From assembly GCA_041671045.1 (NCBI GenBank), contig JBAZCF010000011.1, positions 1 through 64,000 on the forward strand: a stretch of 64,000 bases of DNA, given 5' to 3'. The DNA is from Parachlamydiales bacterium (lineage in GTDB: Bacteria; Chlamydiota; Chlamydiia; Chlamydiales; JABDDJ01). A program made the translations under genes and the position numbers. Shown here piece by piece: positions 54,214-62,971 of the stretch (position 1 is the stretch's first letter; the number at the start of each line of letters is the position of its first letter). The notes under the pieces are model-generated. The model was not told the DNA's origin and did no database searches. It saw only the letters and a program-made list of their open reading frames with translations.

Positions 54214-55293
54214 TTATTGTTTATCCTCTTTCTCTTTTTTCATGCATCCTGCCTGAACACACCTGAATCCTAGATGGTTAAGGCTTGTATCAGGGCAGGT
54301 TTTCATGCGTGCAGAGATGCGGTATCCTTTACAGTAACTATCGTGGCATAGGAAGGATCCCCCACGGTGTACGTATTTAATTGCATAGGGTTCTTCAGGA
54401 TCGAAACTTGTTTTAGAACCTGTAGGGTTAACAGAGAGCTCATTTTTAGCTTGATCGCGATAATAACTTGCATGGTAGAGGTCGGAGCACCACTGCCAAG
54501 CATTGCCTGACATGTCATAGAGTCCATAAGGATTGGGTTTGAAAGTCTTAACAGCGGTAGTCCCGAAATATCCATCCGCTTTGGTACTTTTATGCGGGAA
54601 TTCTCCCTGCCATATATTTGCCTGGGGATTTTCTTGGGTGAACTCTTCATTTCCCCATACGTACTTGTTATCTTTGGTGCCGCCTAATGCAGCAAATTCC
54701 CATTCAGCTTCTGTGGGAAGGCGTTTTCCGGCCCATTTGGCATATTCATTCACGTCGTACCAGGACACTTGTACAACGGGGTGATCTTCCTTTCCCTCGA
54801 TTGTACTTTTGGGGCCTTTAGGATGCTTCCAGTCTGCCCCGGGAACCCAGGCCCACCAGGCGCGGTTGCTCCGTAAAGAAACAGGCCCTTGAGGTGGTGT
54901 AAATACAAGAGAAGCAGCTACAAGAAGTTCCGGAGCGGGAGGAGGTGTTCCTGGAGGAACTTGTGCCATGATCTCTTCTAGTGTAGGGGCTTTTTCAGCT
55001 GTAGTGATGTAACCAGTAGCATCGACAAAAGCTTGGAATTGCCGGTTTGTAACAGGTGTGGCATCCATCCAAAAACCGTCCACCTTTACTTTATGAGGGG
55101 GTTTTTCGTCATTCTTTGCATCTTGGTTATCAGACCCCATTAGAAATTCCCCTCCGGGAATCCATACCATCCCTTCGGGAGAAGGAGAAGTATTAAATCG
55201 TTTTGGGAGATTTGAGGAGCAGCAGCATGAACATAAAATCACTTGTGCATGACTTAGAAGTACCAAAAAAAACAAAGTAAGATATTTATGCAT
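54214..55293 (-). CDS. Exported formylglycine-generating enzyme (FGE/SUMF1-like)
   Basis: A 359-residue FGE. After a signal or lipoprotein-like leader (MHKYLTLFFLVLLSHAQVIL then a run of Cys), MVWIPGGEFLMGSD starts the domain. RLPTEAEWEFAALGG, GLYDMSGNAWQWCSD and RGGSFLCHDSYCKGYRISAR follow; the two Cys of LCHDSYC match the catalytic pair of human FGE. It oxidises the sulfatase Cys to formylglycine. Both it and the sulfatase carry export signals, so maturation would happen outside the cytosol, as in the eukaryotic ER. The gene pair is separated by about 175 bp. Confidence 0.92.
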   Translation of the reverse strand: MHKYLTLFFLVLLSHAQVILCSCCCSSNLPKRFNTSPSPEGMVWIPGGEFLMGSDNQDAKNDEKPPHKVKVDGFWMDATPVTNRQFQAFVDATGYITTAEKAPTLEEIMAQVPPGTPPPAPELLVAASLVFTPPQGPVSLRSNRAWWAWVPGADWKHPKGPKSTIEGKEDHPVVQVSWYDVNEYAKWAGKRLPTEAEWEFAALGGTKDNKYVWGNEEFTQENPQANIWQGEFPHKSTKADGYFGTTAVKTFKPNPYGLYDMSGNAWQWCSDLYHASYYRDQAKNELSVNPTGSKTSFDPEEPYAIKYVHRGGSFLCHDSYCKGYRISARMKTCPDTSLNHLGFRCVQAGCMKKEKEDKQ

Positions 55294-55302
55294 TATGTGG
55301 GT

Positions 55303-55809
55303 CTATACCCTCGCTTTTGATAGAAAAGCAGCGAGATTATCTAAGGTTTGGGACCAACCCTCTTCGCAGCCTTGTTTTTTAGCTAAGGCGTCAGAGACTG
55401 AATGGTTAATTGTCACTTTGGTTTTTCCCTCGACATTGTCGAATAAAACAGTGATAAGAGTTTCAGCAGGCCATTCAGGATCCATTCCATAGACGGCAGG
55501 CTGTACAATATCCCCTTTTTCATCGGAAAATGAATCTGAGAGTACAATGCGAGAAGGTTTTAAGATCTCTTTATAAACACCTATTCCCCAATAATCTTTA
55601 CCATCGGGAGAGCGCATGCAATAGTGTATTGTTCCGCCGGGGCGGAGATCAATTTTACAGTGCGGTGTGGTAAATCCTTTGGGGCCCCACCATTCACGCA
55701 TCTGCTTAGGGTTTGTCCATGCCTCAAAAACAACTTCGCGGGGAGCATCAAATATGCGCGAAATAGTGAAAGGACGGGCTGGATTTGGGATGGGGTCTTT
55801 TGTTGTCAT
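55303..55809 (-). CDS. AHSA1-type SRPBCC protein
   Basis: A 168-residue SRPBCC member of the AHSA1 branch: RPFTISRIFDAPREVVFEAW, MREWWGPKGFTTPHCKIDLR and the late EGWSQTLDNLAAFL helix. It ends 10 bp before the start of the FGE gene on the same strand, so it may be the first gene of a three-gene run with FGE and sulfatase. Ligand unknown. Confidence 0.85.
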   Translation of the reverse strand: MTTKDPIPNPARPFTISRIFDAPREVVFEAWTNPKQMREWWGPKGFTTPHCKIDLRPGGTIHYCMRSPDGKDYWGIGVYKEILKPSRIVLSDSFSDEKGDIVQPAVYGMDPEWPAETLITVLFDNVEGKTKVTINHSVSDALAKKQGCEEGWSQTLDNLAAFLSKARV

Positions 55810-55880
55810 GGCAAATACTTAAGTTATGAATTTTATATATACTCAATTGAATATATTCATAAATTAAATAGTTTGAAGTT

Positions 55881-58019
55881 TCAAGAATTATTCTTACCGG
55901 GGACGAGCAGCATCCAGGGTTTACTTTTGAATGCGATGCCATAATAAATAGAGGGCAGGTATAGAGAAGGGATTTTATGTTTGTCTTCTGCGTCAAGCGA
56001 AGAATAGGTTTGCTCACCTAAATGATTTAGCCTGACTGTGTAAAGTCCCACAGGAGAAGAGAGGTTCTCGACAGTATTTACGCCTTCTTTGATATGAGGA
56101 TCGGCGACCCACAACAGTGTGTCTTCATTTTCAAAACCTACTCCCACGATATTAAAAGTAAATTTTCCATCATCTATCATCATTGGAGCTGGATTAGTTT
56201 TGGCAAAATGTGAGGCAAGCATTTCTTTGAATGCAGAGAAAAGGAGACCCTCTTTTGGAAAGACCTCTTTAGGGGTGTAGCATCTAGGGAGAGCATTTAT
56301 GAATAATAATTCGGATTCGATACCATAAAAGTGCATTATGAGATGCCCTATAAAAGGTTCCGCCCACCCATTAGAAAGGTCAAACGGAGCAAAAACTTTT
56401 GTCTGAGGCAAATTTTTCTGAGGGTATTTATTTTTATAGATTTGGGTTAAGTTTTCTAGGGTGCCAAATAAATGAAAAAGCTCTTTAAGTGACCTCTTAA
56501 TTTTATAAGCACTTAAACATGTTTGAATGGCACGCCAAGCACACCCCCACTCATAGTCGTTGATCCCTTCGGCATTATACGCGTGATAGATAGCTTTAGA
56601 ATAGTGGGTAATTTCCTTAGGAGGACTGCTCAATGGTATGGGTAAATTAACCTCATTTGGCTTTAGTTGATCCAGGTGCGGGCGTGCGTAGGTTTTTGCG
56701 AATTCTTGATTACTAATAAATTGTGGCAGATTAGCCAACATTTTATCTTTGATTACCGGATCCATAAGGGATTGAAAACATTTCTGAAGTTCCTCGCAAA
56801 TGTTCTTAAGCTGAGCTTTTTCGGAGCTATTCTTAGAGTGGATTTCAAAACAGAGAGCAAGCTTAAGTAAACATTTTAGAGGAGATTTAATATTAGAAGG
56901 GTTGTTTTGCTTTATCCAGCCGACACGCTTCATGAAATAAAAAGTGTTAACAATACGCAACACATAATCATCCCTGGAAGCCTTATTTAATAAGGATTTC
57001 TTATCCTCTTTTAAGGAGAAAGCCCCCTTTTCATCAAGCCAGGAGCTTTTCTTTAAAATCCATTCCCCAATAGCTTTCCAATAGATATCAAAAGTAGTTT
57101 GTTCTGCTGAATAAGGATTTAAGATGATCTTCTCAAGAAAGTTTTTTAGAAAGTATAGGTTTTTTGAGTTAGGATTATTAGAGTCACATCCAGACCAATG
57201 ATAGCGCTTTGAGTTATCTCTCTCTAAGATGAGGGTATACCAATGCCCATTATAGCCTATGACAAAACCGTGGGTGAAAGGTCCCTGCTGTTTGAAGACA
57301 TTAAAAAGATTAGCTGCAAAATCCAGGGTTGTATGGTCTTGACCACCTACAAGCCGATCATCAGAGAGATTAAAAAGGCTTATTGTATTTTGACTATAGA
57401 GGGTAGCGATCGTTTTTTTTGTCTCATCCAGTTCGGAAGGATCTTTTTTTGAAAGTTCCATCAAAGCTGTATTGAGCACTGCAATGGATGCATCGCCTTC
57501 GTTCCAATTTTCTTTATAGCTTTTTACAAAAACGTGGAAGCTATCGTAGAAGTCCGGGTTATTAAAATCATCCGCTGATATTCCCCCCATTTTGTGAGCA
57601 ACGGCTACTCCTACTAATGCATTTTTCAAGGCGTGGAATCCACATTCTTCATAACCACCGCTGCGAATGTTTTGGTCTAGCACTTGGATTTGATTAAAGG
57701 TTTCAGTAGAAGTATCTTTTTGTAAATCTCGCTGCCAGCCTTTGTGCGCGTTAATTAGCTGAGATTTCCGAGATGTTGTTAATGGATCATACGTCGATGC
57801 GGACTCTGATAAGAACAGAGAATATAAGATTTTTTCGGCGATGGAAATTATTTGTCCAATGCCAGGTATAATTTCTAGGGCTGTTAAGATAGCATGGACA
57901 ATGCGTCCATCTAAGTTCCCGGTCCAACATTTTTGATAGTGGCCCAGGCAGTTACCCCACAATAAAGCATTAGACCACGTATAATCTTCCGGATTTAAGG
58001 TGTAATCATTAAAACTCAT
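55881..58019 (-). CDS. Dual cysteine-protease protein (Josephin/ULP-like plus UFSP-like)
   Basis: A 712-residue protein with two papain-like units. Unit one, about residues 110-290: GYEECGFHALKNALVG (Cys126), NGHWYTLIL (His259) and GCDSNN (Asp279). Unit two, about 465-700: EWGCAWRAIQTCLSAY (Cys493), AEPFIGHLIMHFYGI, and LLWVADPHI (Asp640, His642), which is the layout of UFM1-specific peptidases (C78). A hydrophobic stretch (IVHAILTALEIIPGIGQIIS) lies near residue 50. Both units keep a full triad. Eukaryotic-type ubiquitin or UFM1 removal in the host is the obvious hypothesis; substrates are unproven. TTG at 58028 is an alternative start. Confidence 0.85.
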   Translation of the reverse strand: MSFNDYTLNPEDYTWSNALLWGNCLGHYQKCWTGNLDGRIVHAILTALEIIPGIGQIISIAEKILYSLFLSESASTYDPLTTSRKSQLINAHKGWQRDLQKDTSTETFNQIQVLDQNIRSGGYEECGFHALKNALVGVAVAHKMGGISADDFNNPDFYDSFHVFVKSYKENWNEGDASIAVLNTALMELSKKDPSELDETKKTIATLYSQNTISLFNLSDDRLVGGQDHTTLDFAANLFNVFKQQGPFTHGFVIGYNGHWYTLILERDNSKRYHWSGCDSNNPNSKNLYFLKNFLEKIILNPYSAEQTTFDIYWKAIGEWILKKSSWLDEKGAFSLKEDKKSLLNKASRDDYVLRIVNTFYFMKRVGWIKQNNPSNIKSPLKCLLKLALCFEIHSKNSSEKAQLKNICEELQKCFQSLMDPVIKDKMLANLPQFISNQEFAKTYARPHLDQLKPNEVNLPIPLSSPPKEITHYSKAIYHAYNAEGINDYEWGCAWRAIQTCLSAYKIKRSLKELFHLFGTLENLTQIYKNKYPQKNLPQTKVFAPFDLSNGWAEPFIGHLIMHFYGIESELLFINALPRCYTPKEVFPKEGLLFSAFKEMLASHFAKTNPAPMMIDDGKFTFNIVGVGFENEDTLLWVADPHIKEGVNTVENLSSPVGLYTVRLNHLGEQTYSSLDAEDKHKIPSLYLPSIYYGIAFKSKPWMLLVPGKNNS

Positions 58020-58088
58020 AACAACCAAAAAAATAAAAAACTTATTATAATTAACTTACAAAAATAAAACAATAAGAATAAGATTCGA

Positions 58089-58973
58089 TTAAAAAGACAG
58101 CATAGTTTTCACATAGTGAATAATCTCTAGATTAATTTTTCTATAGTATGTGGAATCAATATCCCATAAGTGCCAGTAAAGTGGTACAGACCAAAGCTTA
58201 TCTTTTTCCAGATGTATTAATAGATTGTTTTTTAGCTCGCACTCTATATCAATCCTCGGAATAAGACCGTAGCCATAACCTTGCATAGAGTATTTTTTAA
58301 ATCCTCTTACTGAAGGGACAACATTAAAACTTAATTCTGCTCCATTAATGCCAAAGAATTTTTCGAGATACCTTTCATGCATTTTATCATTGGAATCGAA
58401 TTTGATTGCCGGAGCTGAAAGCAGGCTTTTTTGTATTGGATGATTAGAAAAATGTTTTTTTGCAAAGCCGGGTGAACAAACAAGAAAGTAGTCCATATGT
58501 CCCAAAAATACAGCTTTGGATCCTGGAAGTTCTTTAGATGATGTAGAAAGGCATGCGGAAACTATCCCCTTCTTAAAATAGTCTAAAGTAAGCTCTTGAT
58601 CATCAGCAATAATTTCCAGCAATATATTTTCAAAGATATGTTTTTGATCTAAAAAGTCCTGAAACCAGGTTTCCAAGCTATCCCGATTGATTGCTATGGA
58701 AATGCGAGGTCTGACTTCTACTGGGTTAAGATCTTGCTGCAGGGTATCTTCTAAGAGCTGAAGCTGTTTAAAGTGACCAATGAGGCGTTCTCCGAGCGGT
58801 GTAGGTTTGTAAGGGAGGGTCCTAATTAGGGCAGGTTCTCCGTAGAAAGACTCCAGATTTTTTATGCGTTGAGATACTGCAGATTGAGTGATATGCAATT
58901 TTTTTGAGGCTGCTTCAAAACTTTGCAGTTCTTGAACGGTGTAAAGCGCTTCAATCCCTTTATAATCCAGCAT
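58089..58973 (-). CDS. LysR-family regulator (ArgP-like)
   Basis: A 294-residue LysR protein. The HTH lies at about residues 5-60 with SFEAASKKLHITQSAVSQRI and KNLESFYGEPALIRT; the C-terminal effector domain follows. The layout is close to ArgP/LysG, which sense arginine or lysine. It is divergent from a LysE-type exporter across a 100-bp region rich in acttat/ataagt motifs, a classical regulator-exporter pair. It should activate the exporter when basic amino acids rise. Confidence 0.9.
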   Translation of the reverse strand: MLDYKGIEALYTVQELQSFEAASKKLHITQSAVSQRIKNLESFYGEPALIRTLPYKPTPLGERLIGHFKQLQLLEDTLQQDLNPVEVRPRISIAINRDSLETWFQDFLDQKHIFENILLEIIADDQELTLDYFKKGIVSACLSTSSKELPGSKAVFLGHMDYFLVCSPGFAKKHFSNHPIQKSLLSAPAIKFDSNDKMHERYLEKFFGINGAELSFNVVPSVRGFKKYSMQGYGYGLIPRIDIECELKNNLLIHLEKDKLWSVPLYWHLWDIDSTYYRKINLEIIHYVKTMLSF

Positions 58974-59073
58974 AACTGCCTCATAAGTTTTTCTAATGAT
59001 ACATGATTTTTATTAATTTTACTTATGATTATTTATCACTTATTCTGATAGCTACTTTCAGAAGAGGTTTTGT

Positions 59074-59688
59074 ATGGGGATTTTACTGGCATTGATAAAA
59101 GGCTTTAGCACTAGTTGCGGTCTAATTATAGCTATAGGAGCTCAAAATGCTTTTGTTATCAAGCAAGGCTTAAAAGGAGAGCACTTGCTACTTACAGCAT
59201 TGTTGTGTTCAGTAATAGATGCTTTTTTAATCACTTTTGGAGTAGTGGGGTTTGGGCAATATATCCATGACTATCCCTTATTTCTCACTATGACCAAATA
59301 TTTGGCTGTTGCCTTTCTTGTATTTTATGGGATCGCATCGATGAGATCCGCATTTAAAAAGCATTCACTAGCGTGCGGCTTAGAAGAACACATCCAATCC
59401 TCTGTTAAAAGGACTACGGTATCTTTATTGGCATTAAGTTTATTAAATCCGCATGTCTATTTAGACACTGTGATTTTGTTAGGAAGTATTGCCTCTCAGC
59501 AGCCCTTGGACGAACAGATATTCTTTGCCTTTGGAGCAATCAGTGCTTCCTTTGTTTGGTTTTTTACTATTACTTTTGGAGCAAGGCTGATTTCGCCCTT
59601 ATTGCAAAAATCATCTGCTTGGAGGATTATTGATTCTGCAATAGCTTTTATGATGTGGGGAATTGCAGTGACCCTTTTAGTACATTAG
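59074..59688 (+). CDS. LysE/ArgO-type basic amino acid exporter
   Basis: A 204-residue protein with about six helices. KGFSTSCGLIIAIGAQNAFV is the LysE opening, FGVVGFGQYI and ALSLLNPHVYLDTVILLG are family marks. It exports lysine, arginine or related compounds. GAGG precedes the ATG. The divergent LysR gene supports regulation by ArgP-type control. The stop codon TAG is the first part of the palindrome at 59686-59709. Confidence 0.93.
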   Translation: MGILLALIKGFSTSCGLIIAIGAQNAFVIKQGLKGEHLLLTALLCSVIDAFLITFGVVGFGQYIHDYPLFLTMTKYLAVAFLVFYGIASMRSAFKKHSLACGLEEHIQSSVKRTTVSLLALSLLNPHVYLDTVILLGSIASQQPLDEQIFFAFGAISASFVWFFTITFGARLISPLLQKSSAWRIIDSAIAFMMWGIAVTLLVH

Positions 59689-59709
59689 ACTTCTTTCGAA
59701 AGAAGTTTA
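59686..59709. repeat. Short palindrome related to the MITE-like element
   Basis: It reads tagacttctttcgaaagaag followed by ttta: the terminal inverted repeat of the element at 42775 with its interior missing. The perfect palindrome spans 59689-59706. It supplies the stop codon of the exporter and may also work as a terminator. Confidence 0.6.
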
Positions 59710-59910
59710 ATATTGCGCAGTAGGATGATTGCCTAAGTTATCGTTTACCTTTACAAAATAAAATCAAATCAATATAGCCAAGGTAAGGCTGCATTTGCAC
59801 CTTACAACATCCTCGAGGTGAATTTTACAAATTTATCTCAGCACACGTATTTATTCCGCAAAACTCAATTTGGCATTGTAATTTCTCCTCTTCTCACTTT
59901 AGGAGGTTTT

Positions 59911-60978
59911 ATGGCATCCAATAAAAAAACGAATAGTTCACAACAATCAAGAACGTCTTCCAGCAATAATACAGGACGTATGAGCAGAGAAGAAGCCGGA
60001 CGTAAAGGTGCGGAAGCTCGCTGGGGTAAAAGCTATGAAAATCATGCACGTCAAAGCAGCAAATCACCACAAAGTGGAGATCGTTCGCTAGCAAGACGTA
60101 GCGAAACAAACACTCTCTGGGATAACTATGGAAACCAGGAGAGCTTTGGCAGAAGAGGTTCTCAAGATGACAGGTTTGCACCAAGAAGCAGAGAAGCACC
60201 TGATAGCTTAAGTCGTTACGAAGCTGGCCGTCGCGGAGCTGAGGCGCGCTTAGGCAGCAGGAGTTCACAAGATAATTTAAACCGTTCTGAAGAATATCGA
60301 CGTGGAACGGAACCTCGTAGAGCACCCAACAAAGACTATAGTAGAGGCGGGCAAACTCCTGCAAGAAGCAATTCTAGACATCAAGAAGCAGAAAGACGTG
60401 GTCCGAGTGATCGTGGAAATAGCTATAACGAAAATTATGGCTATGAGCAATTTGGCCGTGAAAGCAATAGATCTTCGCATGTGCGCGGAAATCGTGAAGA
60501 TATAAGCAGAGGCGCTGACTCACATCGAGGAAGCATTTACTATCCTTATGAAAAAGATCGTTATGACCGCCATGGCAACCATCCTTCCCATAGTCGTGGG
60601 CGTGAAGATGCTATGAGAGGAAGAGAATTAAATCGTTATCATCCCAATGATGATGTGAATGATCTTCCACACTATGAAAGCTATAGTGAAAGGTCTCATC
60701 CCGGACAAGGATATGGAGAGGCCGCAAAACGAGAGTATGAAGAGCGTTGGGGGATTGACTATGATAACCAACGTGAAATGAGAGGGCGTCCTTTTCATCC
60801 AGGCTATGAAATAGAGGATGAGTTTGAATTGGATGAGATAGAAGAAAGAAACGACCCTATCGAGTCTAGATATCATCATGAAGAAGACGATGAAGAAGAC
60901 GTTGACCTCTATGAAGGATATTCTAGGAATGATGAAGAAGAGTCTGAATCCAGAAGATATTCTAGAAGCCGGCATTAA
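59911..60978 (+). CDS. Arg-rich KGG-like low-complexity protein
   Basis: A 355-residue hydrophilic protein with no hydrophobic core. The motif SREEAGRKGAEARWGK near residue 25 recurs as EAGRRGAEARLGS and in weaker forms (EEYRRGTEPR, AAKREYEERWG). It matches the stress-induced KGG motif. The middle is R/S/N/H-rich; the last 70 residues are strongly acidic (DEFELDEIEER). It is probably intrinsically disordered and could bind nucleic acid or act in stress survival. AGGAGG lies four bases ahead of the ATG, a very strong ribosome binding site. The longer frame from 59818 is not supported. Confidence 0.8.
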   Translation: MASNKKTNSSQQSRTSSSNNTGRMSREEAGRKGAEARWGKSYENHARQSSKSPQSGDRSLARRSETNTLWDNYGNQESFGRRGSQDDRFAPRSREAPDSLSRYEAGRRGAEARLGSRSSQDNLNRSEEYRRGTEPRRAPNKDYSRGGQTPARSNSRHQEAERRGPSDRGNSYNENYGYEQFGRESNRSSHVRGNREDISRGADSHRGSIYYPYEKDRYDRHGNHPSHSRGREDAMRGRELNRYHPNDDVNDLPHYESYSERSHPGQGYGEAAKREYEERWGIDYDNQREMRGRPFHPGYEIEDEFELDEIEERNDPIESRYHHEEDDEEDVDLYEGYSRNDEEESESRRYSRSRH

Positions 60979-60990
60979 TAGATCTATCAC

Positions 60991-61016
60991 GATAGGGAAT
61001 TGAACAATTCCCTATC
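60991..61016 (+). terminator. Stem-loop after the Arg-rich gene
   Basis: The arms gatagggaattg and caattccctatc are perfect around a two-base loop (aa), 12 bp past the stop, followed by ccctttac. Likely a terminator though T-poor. Confidence 0.55.
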
Positions 61017-61105
61017 CCTTTACTAAGCCTAATTCCGAGATATTGAATTTTGATGAAGCGACAAGCACCGGTCCATAGGTATATCGATGAACTGCTTTAA
61101 CAAGA

Positions 61106-61870
61106 ATGAAATTGAGACCGCGTATGCCAAAAAATACCAAACAGAAACCTTTAATCCATATTGGTACTTCGGGGTGGTCTTATGCTCATTGGAAGGAAAT
61201 CTTTTTTCCTGAGGGTTTAAAGACTGGCGAATGGCTTAACTTTTATGCTGAAGCCTTTCCTACAGTGGAGATCAATTCGACTTTCTATAGGACTCCAAGC
61301 ATTTCTACTTTTCATAATTGGTATGATCAGGTTCCCGATAACTTTCTTTTCTCGCTTAAAATAAACCGCTACATCACGCATTTGAAAAGGCTTAAAGACT
61401 GCAGAGAAAGTTTGGATTACTTTTATAAAAATGTGGAGGTGTTAAAGCCAAAGGTAGGCCCTATCCTTTTCCAATTACCCCCGACATTTCATAAAAATTC
61501 TGAGAGGTTTACTGAGTTTTTGAGTTGGCTCCACCCTGATTATAGGTATGTGTTTGAATTCAGGCATGAATCATGGTTTGTGGAAGAGGTGTATGAACTT
61601 TTAGCTCAAAAACAGATCGGATTATGCATTACGGATTTAACCGGAAGCTTAACTCCTGAAGTGCTTACTACAGATTTTACTTATTTACGATTGCACGGTC
61701 CAAAGAAAGCGTATCAAGGTTCTTATGGAAAAGAGGGCCTTAGGGAGTGGCAAAAAAGGATTATGAATTGGTCGAAAGAGGCATCGGTGTTTTGTTACTT
61801 TGATAATGATGAGAAGGGTTATGCCATTCAGGACGCTAGATCCTTAACGGACATGTTTCGTTCCAAATAA
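61106..61870 (+). CDS. DUF72 (YecE-like) protein
   Basis: A 254-residue DUF72 protein with a TIM-barrel-like fold: HIGTSGWSYAHWKEIFFPEG, TVEINSTFYRTPS, FSLKINRYITH, VGPILFQLPPTF, FEFRHESWF, and YLRLHGPKKAYQGSYG. Despite wide distribution the function is unknown. It has the usual length. A Met at 61124 is an alternative start. Confidence 0.9.
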   Translation: MKLRPRMPKNTKQKPLIHIGTSGWSYAHWKEIFFPEGLKTGEWLNFYAEAFPTVEINSTFYRTPSISTFHNWYDQVPDNFLFSLKINRYITHLKRLKDCRESLDYFYKNVEVLKPKVGPILFQLPPTFHKNSERFTEFLSWLHPDYRYVFEFRHESWFVEEVYELLAQKQIGLCITDLTGSLTPEVLTTDFTYLRLHGPKKAYQGSYGKEGLREWQKRIMNWSKEASVFCYFDNDEKGYAIQDARSLTDMFRSK

Positions 61871-62056
61871 GCAAAAAAGTTCTTGAAATCCTTATCCCCA
61901 AAATATGTATATAGGTTGGAGATGCGCTTCTGTAGCTACAATTCAATTTATTATTATTTCAAATATTATTTATGTGACATATAATTTGCTTTGATTACAA
62001 ATATTTAGTAGAATTTATTAATTCTGGACTATTTAAATGTTAAGTAGGAATTAATA

Positions 62057-62971
62057 ATGAACTCTATATTACTTTCTGTTACAGCAGCAGGTTCAGCTTC
62101 CTTAGCTAACTTATCCTACCGTAAATATTCTACATCCAACGGGGATGCAACAAGCCCTAATGGATACCTATTGGTTTTTTATTTTTTCTCATTTCTAACC
62201 TCCTTAATTTTCTATCCTGAAGTTTTTACCCAGAAACCTAATTATATTGTTTTGGCTATTGGTGCTTTGGTAGGAGTCTTGAATGTCTCGCTCATGCTTT
62301 TGACATCCAAAGCACTTACCAAAGGCCCTTCAGGACTCACTTTTGCAATTCAAAATACGAGCGCGGTATTTCCCGGATTATTGTTATTTTTCTTTTTCGG
62401 ATCGGATTTCGGTTTTTCTTTTTCGTTTATGCAGTGCGCCGGAGTTGCGCTGGTGCTTGCCGGACTTTTTCTAGGCGTACGCGGCGACAATAATGATCAG
62501 GAGAAAACTTCTAAAACATGGCTTATTTATGCTTTTGCATGCTTTTTCGTACAGATTGTCGCTTTGACACTGATTCAGGCGCGTTGCGTACTCTTTGAGT
62601 GCGAAGGTAAAGATGTCTTCTTCTCATTTTTATCCGTCAATAGAGCTGAGGATATTTGGTTTATGCCAGGATTATTTGGGATGGGTACCTTTTTACAGAG
62701 CATTTTCTTTGCTTGTGAGAAGAGAGGCTTTTCAAAAGCTGAGGTATCCTTTGGCCTCTTAGGCGGCCTATTCAATTTTGGATCAACCTGCCTATTGCTT
62801 TTAGCAACAAAGTTTGCTGTTCCGTCAGAAAAGGCCATTTTATTTCCTTGTTTTGCTGTATCTACTATTGTTTTTTGTAATGCCTGGGCGAACAGATTGT
62901 ATCATGAAGATTTCAAGCTTGCATCCACAGCGTTATGCGGACTTGGCATTTTCATAGGGATATTAGCTTAG
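62057..62971 (+). CDS. EamA/DMT-like membrane transporter
   Basis: A 304-residue protein with about ten hydrophobic helices (e.g. GYLLVFYFFSFLTSLIFY, IVLAIGALVGVLNVSLMLL, GLFNFGSTCLLLLAT). The mid-protein pattern SKALTKGPSGLTFAIQNTSA resembles the drug/metabolite transporter superfamily. The substrate is unknown. AGGA precedes the ATG. Its stop overlaps the stop of the convergent oxidoreductase by two bases. Confidence 0.78.
   Translation: MNSILLSVTAAGSASLANLSYRKYSTSNGDATSPNGYLLVFYFFSFLTSLIFYPEVFTQKPNYIVLAIGALVGVLNVSLMLLTSKALTKGPSGLTFAIQNTSAVFPGLLLFFFFGSDFGFSFSFMQCAGVALVLAGLFLGVRGDNNDQEKTSKTWLIYAFACFFVQIVALTLIQARCVLFECEGKDVFFSFLSVNRAEDIWFMPGLFGMGTFLQSIFFACEKRGFSKAEVSFGLLGGLFNFGSTCLLLLATKFAVPSEKAILFPCFAVSTIVFCNAWANRLYHEDFKLASTALCGLGIFIGILA

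Noticed and set aside
55303..55809. SRPBCC gene as a frameshifted pair
   Set aside because: One intact frame covers the whole AHSA1 domain with normal length.
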